From Thermoleophilia bacterium (GTDB taxonomy: Bacteria > Actinomycetota > Thermoleophilia > RBG-16-64-13), in the NCBI GenBank assembly GCA_027493445.1, contig JAOSKU010000001.1, forward strand, positions 3,120,822-3,184,821: a stretch of 64,000 nucleotides of DNA, in the 5' to 3' direction. A model generated the notes under the pieces. It did no database searches and had not been told where the DNA came from. It saw only the letters and a program-made list of their open reading frames with translations. Both the position numbers and the translations under genes were made by a program. Shown in pieces: positions 26,242-35,261 of the stretch (within the stretch, counting starts at the first letter, position 1; every line of letters begins with the position of its first letter).

Positions 26242-26754
26242 CTACGCGCCGGAGAGCCGGAGCGCCCGGCGCGCCAGGGCGACGGCCTCCTCGGCGGTGT
26301 CGGCGTACCAGATTCCTTCGGTGCCCGCGTCGCGCTGCAGCCGCCAGCCGTCGAGCAAGACGAGCGGCCGGCCGATCTTAGCAGCCAGCCCGATCTCGGA
26401 TAGTGTGCCGTACTCGCCCCCGACCGCGATCACTGCGTCGCCGCTGCTGACCACAGCCAGGTTGCGGGCGTGCCCCATGCCGGTGGTGACGACAACGTCG
26501 ATGTACGTGTTGGCTTCGGAGCGGTCGTGGCCCGGCAAAATGCCCAGAGTTCGGCCGCCGGCCTCCTTGGCTCCCCGGGCGGCCGCGGCCATCACTCCGC
26601 TCAGACCTCCGCAAACCAGCACCGCCCCCAGGCCGGCCACCAGGCGGCCCACCTGCTCGGCCAGGGCATACTGCGCGGCCGTACAGCGACCGGCGCCGAT
26701 CACGCTGATGTAGAGGTCGGGCCTGGTCGCGGGGGTGTCGAGTAGAGGCTCCAT
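26242..26754 (-). CDS. TIGR00725/LOG-like nucleotide-binding protein
   Basis: A 170-residue Rossmann-type protein. ISVIGAGRCTAAQYALAEQVGRLVA, VCGGLSGVMAAAARGAKEAGG, TLGILPGHDRSEAN and AVGGEYGTLSEIGLAAKIGRP give the GG..GVM and GG.GTL.E motifs of the LOG/lysine-decarboxylase-like superfamily, subgroup TIGR00725. LOG enzymes release nucleobases from nucleoside monophosphates; this subgroup is not characterised. ATG 26754 lies one base after the stop of the helicase gene, so it is the second gene of an operon. Confidence 0.85.
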   Translation of the reverse strand: MEPLLDTPATRPDLYISVIGAGRCTAAQYALAEQVGRLVAGLGAVLVCGGLSGVMAAAARGAKEAGGRTLGILPGHDRSEANTYIDVVVTTGMGHARNLAVVSSGDAVIAVGGEYGTLSEIGLAAKIGRPLVLLDGWRLQRDAGTEGIWYADTAEEAVALARRALRLSGA

Positions 26755-26755
26755 G

Positions 26756-29053
26756 TCACACACAGGATAGTACCGCGTCGAGCAGCCGCAGGGCGAGCTC
26801 CTTGTCCAGGGGTTCGTTCCAGTTGCCGCACTTGGGCGACTGGATGCATGAGGGGCAGCCGCTCTCGCAGGTACAATCGCGCACCAGCGCTTGAGTATCG
26901 TGTAGCCACTGCCCGACCCGCGCGAACCCCTGGCGAGCGATGCCCACGCCGCCCGGGTGACCATCATAGACGAAGATGGTGGGCCGCTCGGTTTGCGGGT
27001 GCACGGAGGTGGACAAGCCGCCCACGTCCCAGCGGTCGCACATGGCAAGCAGGGGCAGGAGCGCGATCAGGGCGTGCTCCATGGCATGCAGCGCCCCGGG
27101 CAAGCGCGGCAGCTCTCGCTCGTGGGGCAGGAGATCGAGGGGCAGTGTGAACCACAGACCTTCGGTGACGAAGTGCTGCGCGGGCATGTCGAGCTCCTCG
27201 GTGCTCAGCACCTCGTCGCCCCCCAGCCGCTTCTTCTGGAAGGCCACCACCTGCGAGGTGACCATGATGGTGCCCAGATGCAATCCCAGGGGGCCGAAGG
27301 TGGTCTGGAGCTCCTCAGTCACGATCTCGGTGCTGGACTCCTTGCGCGGGTGGGTGTAGTAGGAGTCGAAGAAGCGGCGGACCACGGCCACGCGACCGTC
27401 GATGTCGAGGTCGACCACCAGGTAGGTCTCGCCCATGTGCAGATAGACGGCCCCGGGGTGTAGGAAGGAGAGGGCGGCTTCGGCCTCTTGGGTGCCCACG
27501 ATGTCGCCGGTCTCGCCTTCGACGATGGTGAACTGGTCGGGGACCGAGGAGCGCAGGCTGATGTCTCCCGCTGGATAGCCTGAACCGGCCACCAGCCACG
27601 TGTCGAAGCCTCGGCGCAGCAGCCCCTGCTCCGCCAGGCGGTCGGCGGCCCGGGCGAAGCCCGGGCCAAAGTACTCCTCGTCCGCCGGTACCAGGGGGGA
27701 CTCGTACGCGGCCGCCACCAAGTGGCGCTCGTGGATGAAGGGGTTGGTCACGTCGATGGTGGCCGCCTCCACTTTGCGTCCCAAGAGCTCGTCCGGGTTG
27801 CGAATGAAGAACTGTTCGATGGCATCGTTGCCGGCCACGAACACACCCAGGCTCTCCCCTTTGGCCCGTCCCGCCCGCCCCCACTGTTGCCACAGGCTGG
27901 CCACGGTTCCCGGGTAGCCCACGGTAATGACCGCGTCGAGGGCGCCGACGTCGATCCCCAGCTCCAGAGCGTTGGTGGAGACCACGGCCAGAAGCTCTCC
28001 GTTGAAGAGGCGGGCCTCGATGTCGCGGCGCTGCTCGGGGGTGTAGCCCGCGCGGTACGGCGAGAGGCGGGAGGCCAGGCGGCGACCGCTCTCCTGCAGG
28101 CGGTCGACCGTGTACTGGTAGACCAGCTCGGCCGCCCGGCGGGACTTCGTGAAGCAGATGGTGCGGACTCCGTGGCGGACGAGCTCGGCCAGGACGTCCG
28201 CCGCCTCGCTGCTGTTGCTGCGCCGCAGGTTGAGCTGCTCGTCGGCCAGGGGCGGGTTCCAGAGCAGGATCTTGCGGCGCCCCCCGGGGGCGCCGTCGTT
28301 GTCCACCGGCTGGACCGGGAGTCCGAGCAGACGGCCGGCGTGCTCGGCCGCGTTCCCGATGGTGGCCGAGGCCAGGATGAACTGGGGCTCGGCTCCGTAG
28401 AACGCGGCCACTCGCCGCAGGCGGCGCAGGACGTTGCCGATGTGGCTGCCGAACACCCCGCGGTAGGTGTGAGCCTCATCGATGACCACATAGGCCAAGT
28501 TGTAGAAGAAATCGCCCCAGCGCTCGTGGTGGGGGAGCAGGGCCATGCTGATCATGTCGGGGTTCGTAAGCAGCGCGCGGCCCCGCCTGCGGGCCAGCCT
28601 GCGGGCTTCGGATGGTGTGTCGCCGTCGTACACGGCCAGTTCGACGGCCCCCGCAGCCAGGGAGCGCAGTCGGCGAACCTGGTCCTGGGCCAGGGCCTTG
28701 GTCGGATAGAGGTAGAGGGCCCGAGCGTTCGGCTCGCGCAGCAGGCGATCGATGACAGGCAGGTTGAAGCACAGGCTCTTGCCCGAGGCCGTGCCCGTGG
28801 TGACGATGAAGTTCCGCCCCAGCTTCGCCGCGTCCCAGGCGGCGCGCTGGTGCACCCACAGGCTGGTCACACCTTCGGCCGCCAGTGTTTCGGCCAGCTG
28901 CGGATGCAGGTCCTCGGGGAGCGGGGCCGTCCGTCCGTCGCGCGCGGGGAGCACCAGCTCTTGATCCACCTGCGGATAGCGGACTGCCGGAAAGATGTCG
29001 AAGAGCGCTGGCTCCACTCCCAAGAACCTCTCGATCAGGCGGTGCAGCTGCAC
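26756..29053 (-). CDS. DEAD/DEAH-box helicase with DUF1998 zinc module (MrfA/YprA-like)
   Basis: A 765-residue SF2 helicase. Motif I is VTTGTASGKSLCFNLP, motif II VVIDEAHTYRG, motif III ILASATIGN, and motif VI QQWGRAGRA. The C-terminal domain ends with four Cys (DCTCESGCPSCIQSPKCGNWN), the metal-binding DUF1998 signature of MrfA, a 3'-5' DNA helicase involved in repair of mitomycin-type damage in Bacillus. Length and order fit that family. It starts at GTG 29053 after GGGAGGGAAC. A nucleotide-binding protein gene follows after one base. Confidence 0.93.
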   Translation of the reverse strand: MQLHRLIERFLGVEPALFDIFPAVRYPQVDQELVLPARDGRTAPLPEDLHPQLAETLAAEGVTSLWVHQRAAWDAAKLGRNFIVTTGTASGKSLCFNLPVIDRLLREPNARALYLYPTKALAQDQVRRLRSLAAGAVELAVYDGDTPSEARRLARRRGRALLTNPDMISMALLPHHERWGDFFYNLAYVVIDEAHTYRGVFGSHIGNVLRRLRRVAAFYGAEPQFILASATIGNAAEHAGRLLGLPVQPVDNDGAPGGRRKILLWNPPLADEQLNLRRSNSSEAADVLAELVRHGVRTICFTKSRRAAELVYQYTVDRLQESGRRLASRLSPYRAGYTPEQRRDIEARLFNGELLAVVSTNALELGIDVGALDAVITVGYPGTVASLWQQWGRAGRAKGESLGVFVAGNDAIEQFFIRNPDELLGRKVEAATIDVTNPFIHERHLVAAAYESPLVPADEEYFGPGFARAADRLAEQGLLRRGFDTWLVAGSGYPAGDISLRSSVPDQFTIVEGETGDIVGTQEAEAALSFLHPGAVYLHMGETYLVVDLDIDGRVAVVRRFFDSYYTHPRKESSTEIVTEELQTTFGPLGLHLGTIMVTSQVVAFQKKRLGGDEVLSTEELDMPAQHFVTEGLWFTLPLDLLPHERELPRLPGALHAMEHALIALLPLLAMCDRWDVGGLSTSVHPQTERPTIFVYDGHPGGVGIARQGFARVGQWLHDTQALVRDCTCESGCPSCIQSPKCGNWNEPLDKELALRLLDAVLSCV

Positions 29054-29240
29054 GTTCCCTCCCAGATACCGCTGGCGCGCGGGGAGGCCGGCGGCCGCAT
29101 CCCCGTCGCCGAATCAGCGTAGCGCGGGCACCGGCACGAATCGATACGCATTTAGTATTAGCCGGGGACCCGCCGCGTCCTGGAGGATCGGATCGATGAT
29201 ACGCGGTTCTGGCACCGCGCGTTGCTATACTGGCCAGACC

Positions 29241-30058
29241 ATGTCAGGGTCCACCGGTGCATCCCCCCCAGTCCCCATCCAGCGTACGCGGCTCTTCATA
29301 GCCTGCGACTTCGACGGCACCGTGACCGAGCGCGACACGCTGGGTATGGTGGTCCACCGCTACGCGCCCCACGTTTGGGAGTCGGTCGATGATCGCTTGC
29401 GCGGGGGGCAAATCACTCTGCTCGAGGCGATGCGCGAGGAGTTCCGTCAGGTGCGCGCGTCGGAGGGCGAGGTAGTCGAGTTCATCCTGGCCAACGCCCG
29501 GCTACGCGAGGGCTTCCAGGAGTTCGTTCGCTGGGTCGAGGTCGGCCGTCACGAGCTCGTGATCGTGAGCGCCGGCTTCCGGACTCTCATCGATCCCGTC
29601 CTGGCGGCCGCCGGGCTCTCACACTTGCACGTGCACGCGGGCGACGCACTCTTCACCCCGCGGGGGACGTCTCTCTCCTTCCCGCCGTCGACCGCAGACT
29701 GCATCGACGCCTGCGGTCACTGCAAGCGGGAGACCATCGCCGCGCATCGGCCTTTCCCCGGGCCTTTCGTCTATATCGGCGACGGCTACTCCGACCGGTG
29801 CGCCATCCTCGACGCCGACATCATCTTCGCCCGCGGGGAGCTGGCGCGCTTCCTGGAGGAGGAGAACGTGGCCCACCACGTCTTCGACACCTTCCGCGAC
29901 GTCATACGTGAACTCGAGTCCCTGGGGTACTCGGGCACGGACCCGCGCTGCTCGCCCAGGCGTGGGGGGTTCCGGCAGTCGAGCCCCCCGGGTAGGCCAG
30001 CACGGCCGGGCCTCGGGTGGGGAGGGCCCGTTGGGTCCCTTGCGGGCGTGGCGCCCGG

Positions 30059-30062
<4 letters not shown>
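29241..30062 (+). CDS. HAD-superfamily phosphatase (MtnX/PSP-like)
   Basis: About 273 residues. HAD motif I FIACDFDGTVTERDTLG has the nucleophilic Asp, motif II VSAGF, a Lys-containing stretch CGHCKRETIAAHR and motif IV YIGDGYSDRCAI. The overall pattern fits the MtnX/phosphoserine-phosphatase-like branch, which removes phosphate from small metabolites. The last 45 residues (after ELESLGYSG) are Gly/Pro/Arg-rich and unlike the family; a frame error near the end, or read-through into the intergenic region, may explain them. The 3' end overlaps the convergent asd gene by four bases. Confidence 0.8.
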
Positions 30063-31087
<1,025 letters not shown>

Positions 31088-31191
31088 AGGATGCCTCCTT
31101 GTCGGGGCCCGCGAGCGTCCCTGCTGCACCCGCTGCCCCTCGTCACATTCCGGACGCATTCTACCACCAGGGGCGGCGCGTGGCCCGTGGT

Positions 31192-32492
31192 TCAGCCTCT
31201 GGCGTCCGGTGTCGGTCGCGTGCGCAGGGCCAGCACCAGGCGGTCGTCGGAGGGGAGGTCGGGGTCGCGGAAGGCTCCGCTGGCCTCGCAGATGGCGCAG
31301 GTCAAACGCTCCAGACCGCAGGGGTGTGCGTCCCGCCAAGCCTGGGTGATCCCCTCGAGGCCGAACAGGCTTTCGCCTCGCCGCGCTTCAGACACGCCGT
31401 CGGTATAGAGCAGCAAGACGTCTTCCGGCGGAAGAGTGAACTGGAAGTCGCGGTAGTCGGTGTCGGGCATGGTGCCGAGAGGCAGGCTGTGGGGACCTTC
31501 GACCTCGCGGGTTCCTTCCGGGCCGAGGACGATCGGGGCCGGGTGTCCGGCGAGCGCGACACGAACCGTGGTGCAACCGGCCTCGAACAGGCAGGCTACG
31601 GCCGTCACGAAACGCGTCGGGGGCAGCGAGTCGCGCAGCACACGGTTGGCGGCGGCGAAGAGCGCGGCCGGCGTCGTGGTGTCGCGGGCCAGGGTGGCCA
31701 ATGTGTAGCGGGCCCGGGCGGCCAGTCCGGCCGATTCCACTCCCCGACCCGAGTAGTCGCCCACCAGCACGAGGGTGCGCCCCCGCCCCAGCTCGATGAT
31801 GTCGTAGAAGTCGCCGCCGATGCGGGCGGCATCGGTGGCTGAGGCGAAGCAGACCCCCACCTCCAGGTGGGCCGATTGGGCCGGCGTGCTGGGCAAGAGC
31901 GCGGCCTGGATGGCCTCGAGCAAAGCGTGCTCCCGCTCAGACGCCTGGTGGCGAAGGATGATGCGACCGGCCAACCGGCAGGCGGCCTCCACGGTTTGCT
32001 CGCTGCCTTGAAAGCGACCGGGCTTCGGGTCGGCCACGTGCAGGCAGCCAATGGGGCCGTCGGGTCCCATGAGGGGAAAGGCGGCCACCGACTGGTAGCC
32101 CTCGGCGATGCATCGGCCGCGCACGGGCCCAAGTTCCAGGGGGTGAACTCCTGCGTGATGGTGCCGACGCTGCTCCAGACGAAGGAGCCGTGCTCGGTGA
32201 AGAACGGCTGCGAGGTGTCCACCGCCCCCGTGGCCACGCGCCCACAGATGCACTCCGCGCTGGCGACCAGCGTCTCATCGCGGGCAAAGCGCTCGTCGGC
32301 GCCTTGGTGAAGGCAGAGCGGCGCCCAGGATTGCTCCTCGCCTTCCTCGGTGAAACGCAAGAGGGCCGTGCGGCAGCCGGTCAGCTCGCGGGCCCAGGCG
32401 ATGAGGCATTCTCCGGCCTCACTGAACGAGGCTGCATCCGTCAGCTGCTCGAGGAGACCGGTGAGGTCGTCCAAGTCTCTCATAGCCGACAT
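31192..32492 (-). CDS. GAF-domain PP2C-type phosphatase (SpoIIE/RsbU-like), one frameshift
   Basis: The N-terminal half (MSAMRDLDDLTGLLEQLTDAASFSEAGECLIAWARELTGCRTALLRF, read in parts) is a GAF sensor domain. The second half is a SpoIIE phosphatase: GVCFASATDAARIGGDFYDIIELG, LVLVGDYSGRGVESAGLAARARY, VLLLYTDGVSEARRGESLFG and PSDDRLVLALR, with metal-binding Asp residues in place. The frame changes near 32135 at a run of five C, so the reading is TITQEFTP, then LELGPVRGRC in a second frame. Such proteins dephosphorylate anti-sigma antagonists in stress responses. No partner-switch genes are next to it. Confidence 0.82.
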
Positions 32493-32616
32493 TGTAGGGA
32501 AAAGGCAGCCACTTTCCAACTTGGACCAGAACTTGGACCAGGGGCGGACGGGTCTTGACGCCCGCTGGTCCACGTGCTACTCATGTAGGCCAGAACCGAG
32601 CGACGCCGCTGGGTGC

Positions 32617-32899
32617 CGCCGGTCCGGGAGCTCGGGTGTCGGGGTTCCGGGCAGCCGGCGGAGAATATGGGAATCGGGTGAGAGTCCCGAACGGTCCCGC
32701 CGCTGTATACGGGGAGCGGACCCGCACAGAGCTCGTTTCACAATGAAGCTTCGCCATCAGAGCGCGGCGGCCAAGGCTTCGTTGTGTACGGGCTCCCTAG
32801 ATGGCCACTGTCCACGTCCGTCGTCGAGTCGGCGGCAAGTGAGATGGGAAGGCGCGGGCGAGCGACGATCCGTGAGTCAGCAGACCTGCCCCGCGGTTG
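32617..32899 (+). promoter_or_regulatory. Cobalamin riboswitch, split by a short repeat insertion
   Basis: The 5' half has the conserved blocks GAATATGGGAATCGGGTGAG, AGTCCC and GGTCCCGCCGCTGT, then GGGGAGC (to about 32728), the core of adenosylcobalamin aptamers. The 3' half has GGCCACTG, GGGAAGGCG and the B12-box-like GAGTCAGCAGACCTGCC (about 32804-32890). About 70 bp of the interspersed repeat family (32731-32801) lie between, in a peripheral part between GGGGAGC and GCCACTG. An intrinsic terminator follows at 32951. In the intact family, cobalamin binding represses downstream genes, which here are for cobalamin lower-ligand synthesis, so the regulatory logic fits. Whether the split aptamer still binds is unknown. 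Confidence 0.85.
32731..32801. repeat. Short MITE-like repeat, copy D, inside the riboswitch
   Basis: The left side GAGCTCGTTTCACAATGAAG and the reverse complement of the right side GGAGCCCGTACACAACGAAG are inverted copies of each other and match the internal module ends of copies A, C and E. The right boundary is CTAG. The two arms could fold into one long hairpin. Confidence 0.7.
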
Positions 32900-32931
32900 G
32901 TAGGCCCTTCGCGTGAAAAGGGGCCCTGCCT

Positions 32932-32983
32932 GGAGATGATGGCAAAGTCTCCGGCCTGTTTCAGGCTGGGGGCTTTTCTTTTT
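32932..32983 (+). terminator. Intrinsic terminator between riboswitch and bzaF
   Basis: CCGGCCTG-TTT-CAGGCTGG (32951-32969) forms an eight-pair stem with one G-U pair, followed by GGGC and TTTTCTTTTT. A smaller stem GGAGA...TCTCC (32932-32952) overlaps its 5' side and could act as the alternative structure. The position, 76 bp before the ATG, fits riboswitch-controlled attenuation. Confidence 0.75.
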
Positions 32984-33058
32984 GCCCCCGCCGATCTCAC
33001 GCATGGTGCGCGGGCTCGGGGCGCGCCGACGTACAGGCGACGCGGAAAGGGGGCGGAG

Positions 33059-34366
33059 ATGGCATCACAAATCGAGAGCGCGAGGGCCGGGGAGATCACT
33101 CCCGAGATTCTCGCGGTGGCCCAGGACGAAGGGCTCGAGCCTGAGGTGGTGCGTGACCGGGTGGCGCGCGGCACCATCGTCATCCCGAACAACACCAACC
33201 GCGAGCACCGCGTGGTGGGCATCGGCCAAGGTTTGCGCACCAAGGTGAACGCCAGCATCGGTACGTCGAGCGACATCGTCGACATCGAGGCCGAGATCCG
33301 CAAGGCTCGGGCGGCCGAGGAAGAGGGCGCCGACACACTCATGGAGCTCTCGGTGGGAGGCGACCTGGACCACGTGCGGCGGCAGGTGCTGGCCGCCACT
33401 GATCTGCCCGTGGGCAACGTGCCTCTCTACCAGGCCTTCTGCGAGGCCACCCGCCGCTATCACGACCCCGACAAGCTCGACGAGGAACTGCTCTTCCACC
33501 TGATCGAGCAGCAGTGCGCCGATGGCATGAGCTTCATGGCCATCCACTGCGGCATCAACCTGTACACGGTGGAGCGGCTGCGGAGGCAGGGGTACCGCTA
33601 CGGCGGCCTGGTCTCCAAGGGCGGCACCTTCATGGTCTCCTGGATGCTGGCCAACCGCCGCGACAACCCCCTCTACGAGAAGTTCGACCGGGTGGTGGAC
33701 ATTCTGCGCCGCTATGACGTGGTGCTCAGCTTGGGGAACGGCATCCGAGCGGGGGCCATCGACGACTCCTCCGACCGGGCCCAGGTGGCCGAGCTCATCA
33801 TCAACTGCGAGCTGGCCGAGATCGGCCGGGAGATGGGCTGCCAGATGATGGTGGAGGGTCCCGGGCACGTGCCCCTGGATGAGATCGAGGGCAACATCCA
33901 GCTGCAGAAGCGCATGTCAGGCAATGCCCCCTACTACGTGCTGGGCCCGCTGCCCTGCGACGTGGGCGCCGGCTACGACCACGTGACGGCCGCCGTGGGG
34001 GCTGCCTCGTCGTCGCGCTACGGCGCCGACCTCATCTGCTACATCACCCCGGCCGAGCATCTGGCCCTGCCCGATGAGCAGGATGTGCGGGAGGGCGTAC
34101 GGGTGGCCCGCCTGGCCGTGCACATGGGCGACATCGTCAAACTGGGCGAGCGGGGGCGCTTGCTCGATCGGGAGATGGCAAAGGCTCGCCGGCGGATGCA
34201 GTGGGATCGGCAGTTCGAGCTGGGGCTCTTCGGCAAGGAGGCGCGGTCCATCCGTGACAGTCGCACCCCGGCCGACGAGGACACCTGCACCATGTGCGGC
34301 AACTTCTGCGCCGCCAAGAACGCCGATGCCCTGTTCGGCGACTCGCTGTCGCCGGCCAAGCGGTAG
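33059..34366 (+). CDS. bzaF: ThiC-like radical SAM enzyme, probable 5-hydroxybenzimidazole synthase
   Basis: A 435-residue ThiC paralogue. It converts, in BzaF, aminoimidazole ribotide to 5-hydroxybenzimidazole, the first step of anaerobic lower-ligand synthesis. Family landmarks are VGIGQGLRTKVNASIGTSSD, ELSVGGDLDHVRRQVL, FMAIHCGINLYTVERLRRQG, MMVEGPGHVPLDEIE and a C-terminal cluster motif DTCTMCGNFCAAK. The Cys spacing is CX2CX3C, one residue shorter than the CX2CX4C of ThiC. Position matters most: it lies behind a cobalamin rather than a thiamine riboswitch and heads an operon with cobT and three BzaC/D/E-like genes. ATG 33059 follows GGAAAGGGGGCGGAG. A thiamine role cannot be fully excluded without a tree. 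Confidence 0.85.
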   Translation: MASQIESARAGEITPEILAVAQDEGLEPEVVRDRVARGTIVIPNNTNREHRVVGIGQGLRTKVNASIGTSSDIVDIEAEIRKARAAEEEGADTLMELSVGGDLDHVRRQVLAATDLPVGNVPLYQAFCEATRRYHDPDKLDEELLFHLIEQQCADGMSFMAIHCGINLYTVERLRRQGYRYGGLVSKGGTFMVSWMLANRRDNPLYEKFDRVVDILRRYDVVLSLGNGIRAGAIDDSSDRAQVAELIINCELAEIGREMGCQMMVEGPGHVPLDEIEGNIQLQKRMSGNAPYYVLGPLPCDVGAGYDHVTAAVGAASSSRYGADLICYITPAEHLALPDEQDVREGVRVARLAVHMGDIVKLGERGRLLDREMAKARRRMQWDRQFELGLFGKEARSIRDSRTPADEDTCTMCGNFCAAKNADALFGDSLSPAKR

Positions 34367-34382
34367 GGGACCGAAGAGGGCG

Positions 34383-35261
34383 ATGAACCATCTCGCCAGC
34401 GAATCCACCGGCAGGACGGCCCCGTCCGGCCGCGGGGCGCGGGCGCCGGGGTGGACCCGAGCGCGGCTGCGGCTCCGCCCCGGAGCCGTAGCGACCGCCC
34501 TCGCCGTCTTCCTGGGGCTGACCCTGGCCGCGGAGGTGATGGTGAGGTTGACCCAGGTGGCCTCGTTCATCCTGCCGCCCCCCTCGGCCGTTGTGCGCGA
34601 GCTGGCGGAGGCGCCCGCGTTGTTCGCCCGGCACGCTGCCGTGACCATCTACGAGGCGGGTACGGGGTTGGTGTTGGCGGCGGCGGCGGCGCTGCTGTTC
34701 GCCGCCGCCGCCGTCCACTCCCGATCCCTGGACCGGGTGCTGACTCCCTTGGTGGTGGTGTCGCAGACCATCCCGGTGATCGCCCTCGCGCCGCTGCTGG
34801 TGCTCTGGTTCGGCTACGGCGCTCTGCCTCGGGTGGTCATCTGCGCACTCATCGCCTTCTTCCCGATGGCGGTGACGGCGCTCGAGGGTTTCCGCTCCGC
34901 CGATCCGCAGCTGCTGATGCTCTTGCGCTCGGTGGACGCCTCGCGCTGGGACGTGTTCTGGCGGGTGCGCGTGCCCGGGGCGGCCCCCTTCCTGGCCGCC
35001 GGCTTCCGCACCGGGGTCACCTTGAGCCTGGTGGGGGCCGTTGTGGCCGAGTGGACCGGCACCGACCGAGGTTTGGGCTACCTGGTGCTGAGCGCCAACT
35101 CCCGCCTCGCCACGGCCCAGGCCTTCGGCGCTGTGCTGCTGATCACGCTGCTCGGTCTGGCCGCCTATGGCGGGGCTATAGCGCTGGAACACAAGATCTG
35201 CTGGTGGAATCGTCCGGCCCCGGCGGGCCGGAGGGAGAAGAAGGAGAAAGGGTGGCAATGA
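34383..35261 (+). CDS. ABC transporter permease (SsuC/ThiX-like) of the cobalamin-ligand operon
   Basis: A 292-residue permease with six membrane segments and the cytoplasmic EAA-type loop LRSVDASRWDVFWRVRVPGAAPFLAAGFRTG that docks to the ATPase. The family (BPD_transp_1, TauC/SsuC/ThiX group) imports small sulfonates, pyrimidines or similar aromatic compounds. It follows bzaF by 16 bp, and its TGA overlaps the original ATG of the binding-protein gene. Placement between bzaF and cobT suggests import of a benzimidazole or a precursor; that substrate is inferred from context only. Confidence 0.87.
   Translation: MNHLASESTGRTAPSGRGARAPGWTRARLRLRPGAVATALAVFLGLTLAAEVMVRLTQVASFILPPPSAVVRELAEAPALFARHAAVTIYEAGTGLVLAAAAALLFAAAAVHSRSLDRVLTPLVVVSQTIPVIALAPLLVLWFGYGALPRVVICALIAFFPMAVTALEGFRSADPQLLMLLRSVDASRWDVFWRVRVPGAAPFLAAGFRTGVTLSLVGAVVAEWTGTDRGLGYLVLSANSRLATAQAFGAVLLITLLGLAAYGGAIALEHKICWWNRPAPAGRREKKEKGWQ

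Noticed and set aside
32580-33058. Thiamine (TPP) riboswitch before the ThiC-like gene
   Set aside because: The TPP core words (CTGAGA, ACC-TGA-TCTGG) are absent, whereas cobalamin aptamer blocks and a B12-box-like word are present.
33059-34366. Calling the gene thiC (thiamine pyrimidine synthesis)
   Set aside because: Cobalamin riboswitch, cobT and BzaC/D/E-like partners, and shorter Cys spacing favour BzaF; no other thiamine gene is near. Not fully excluded.
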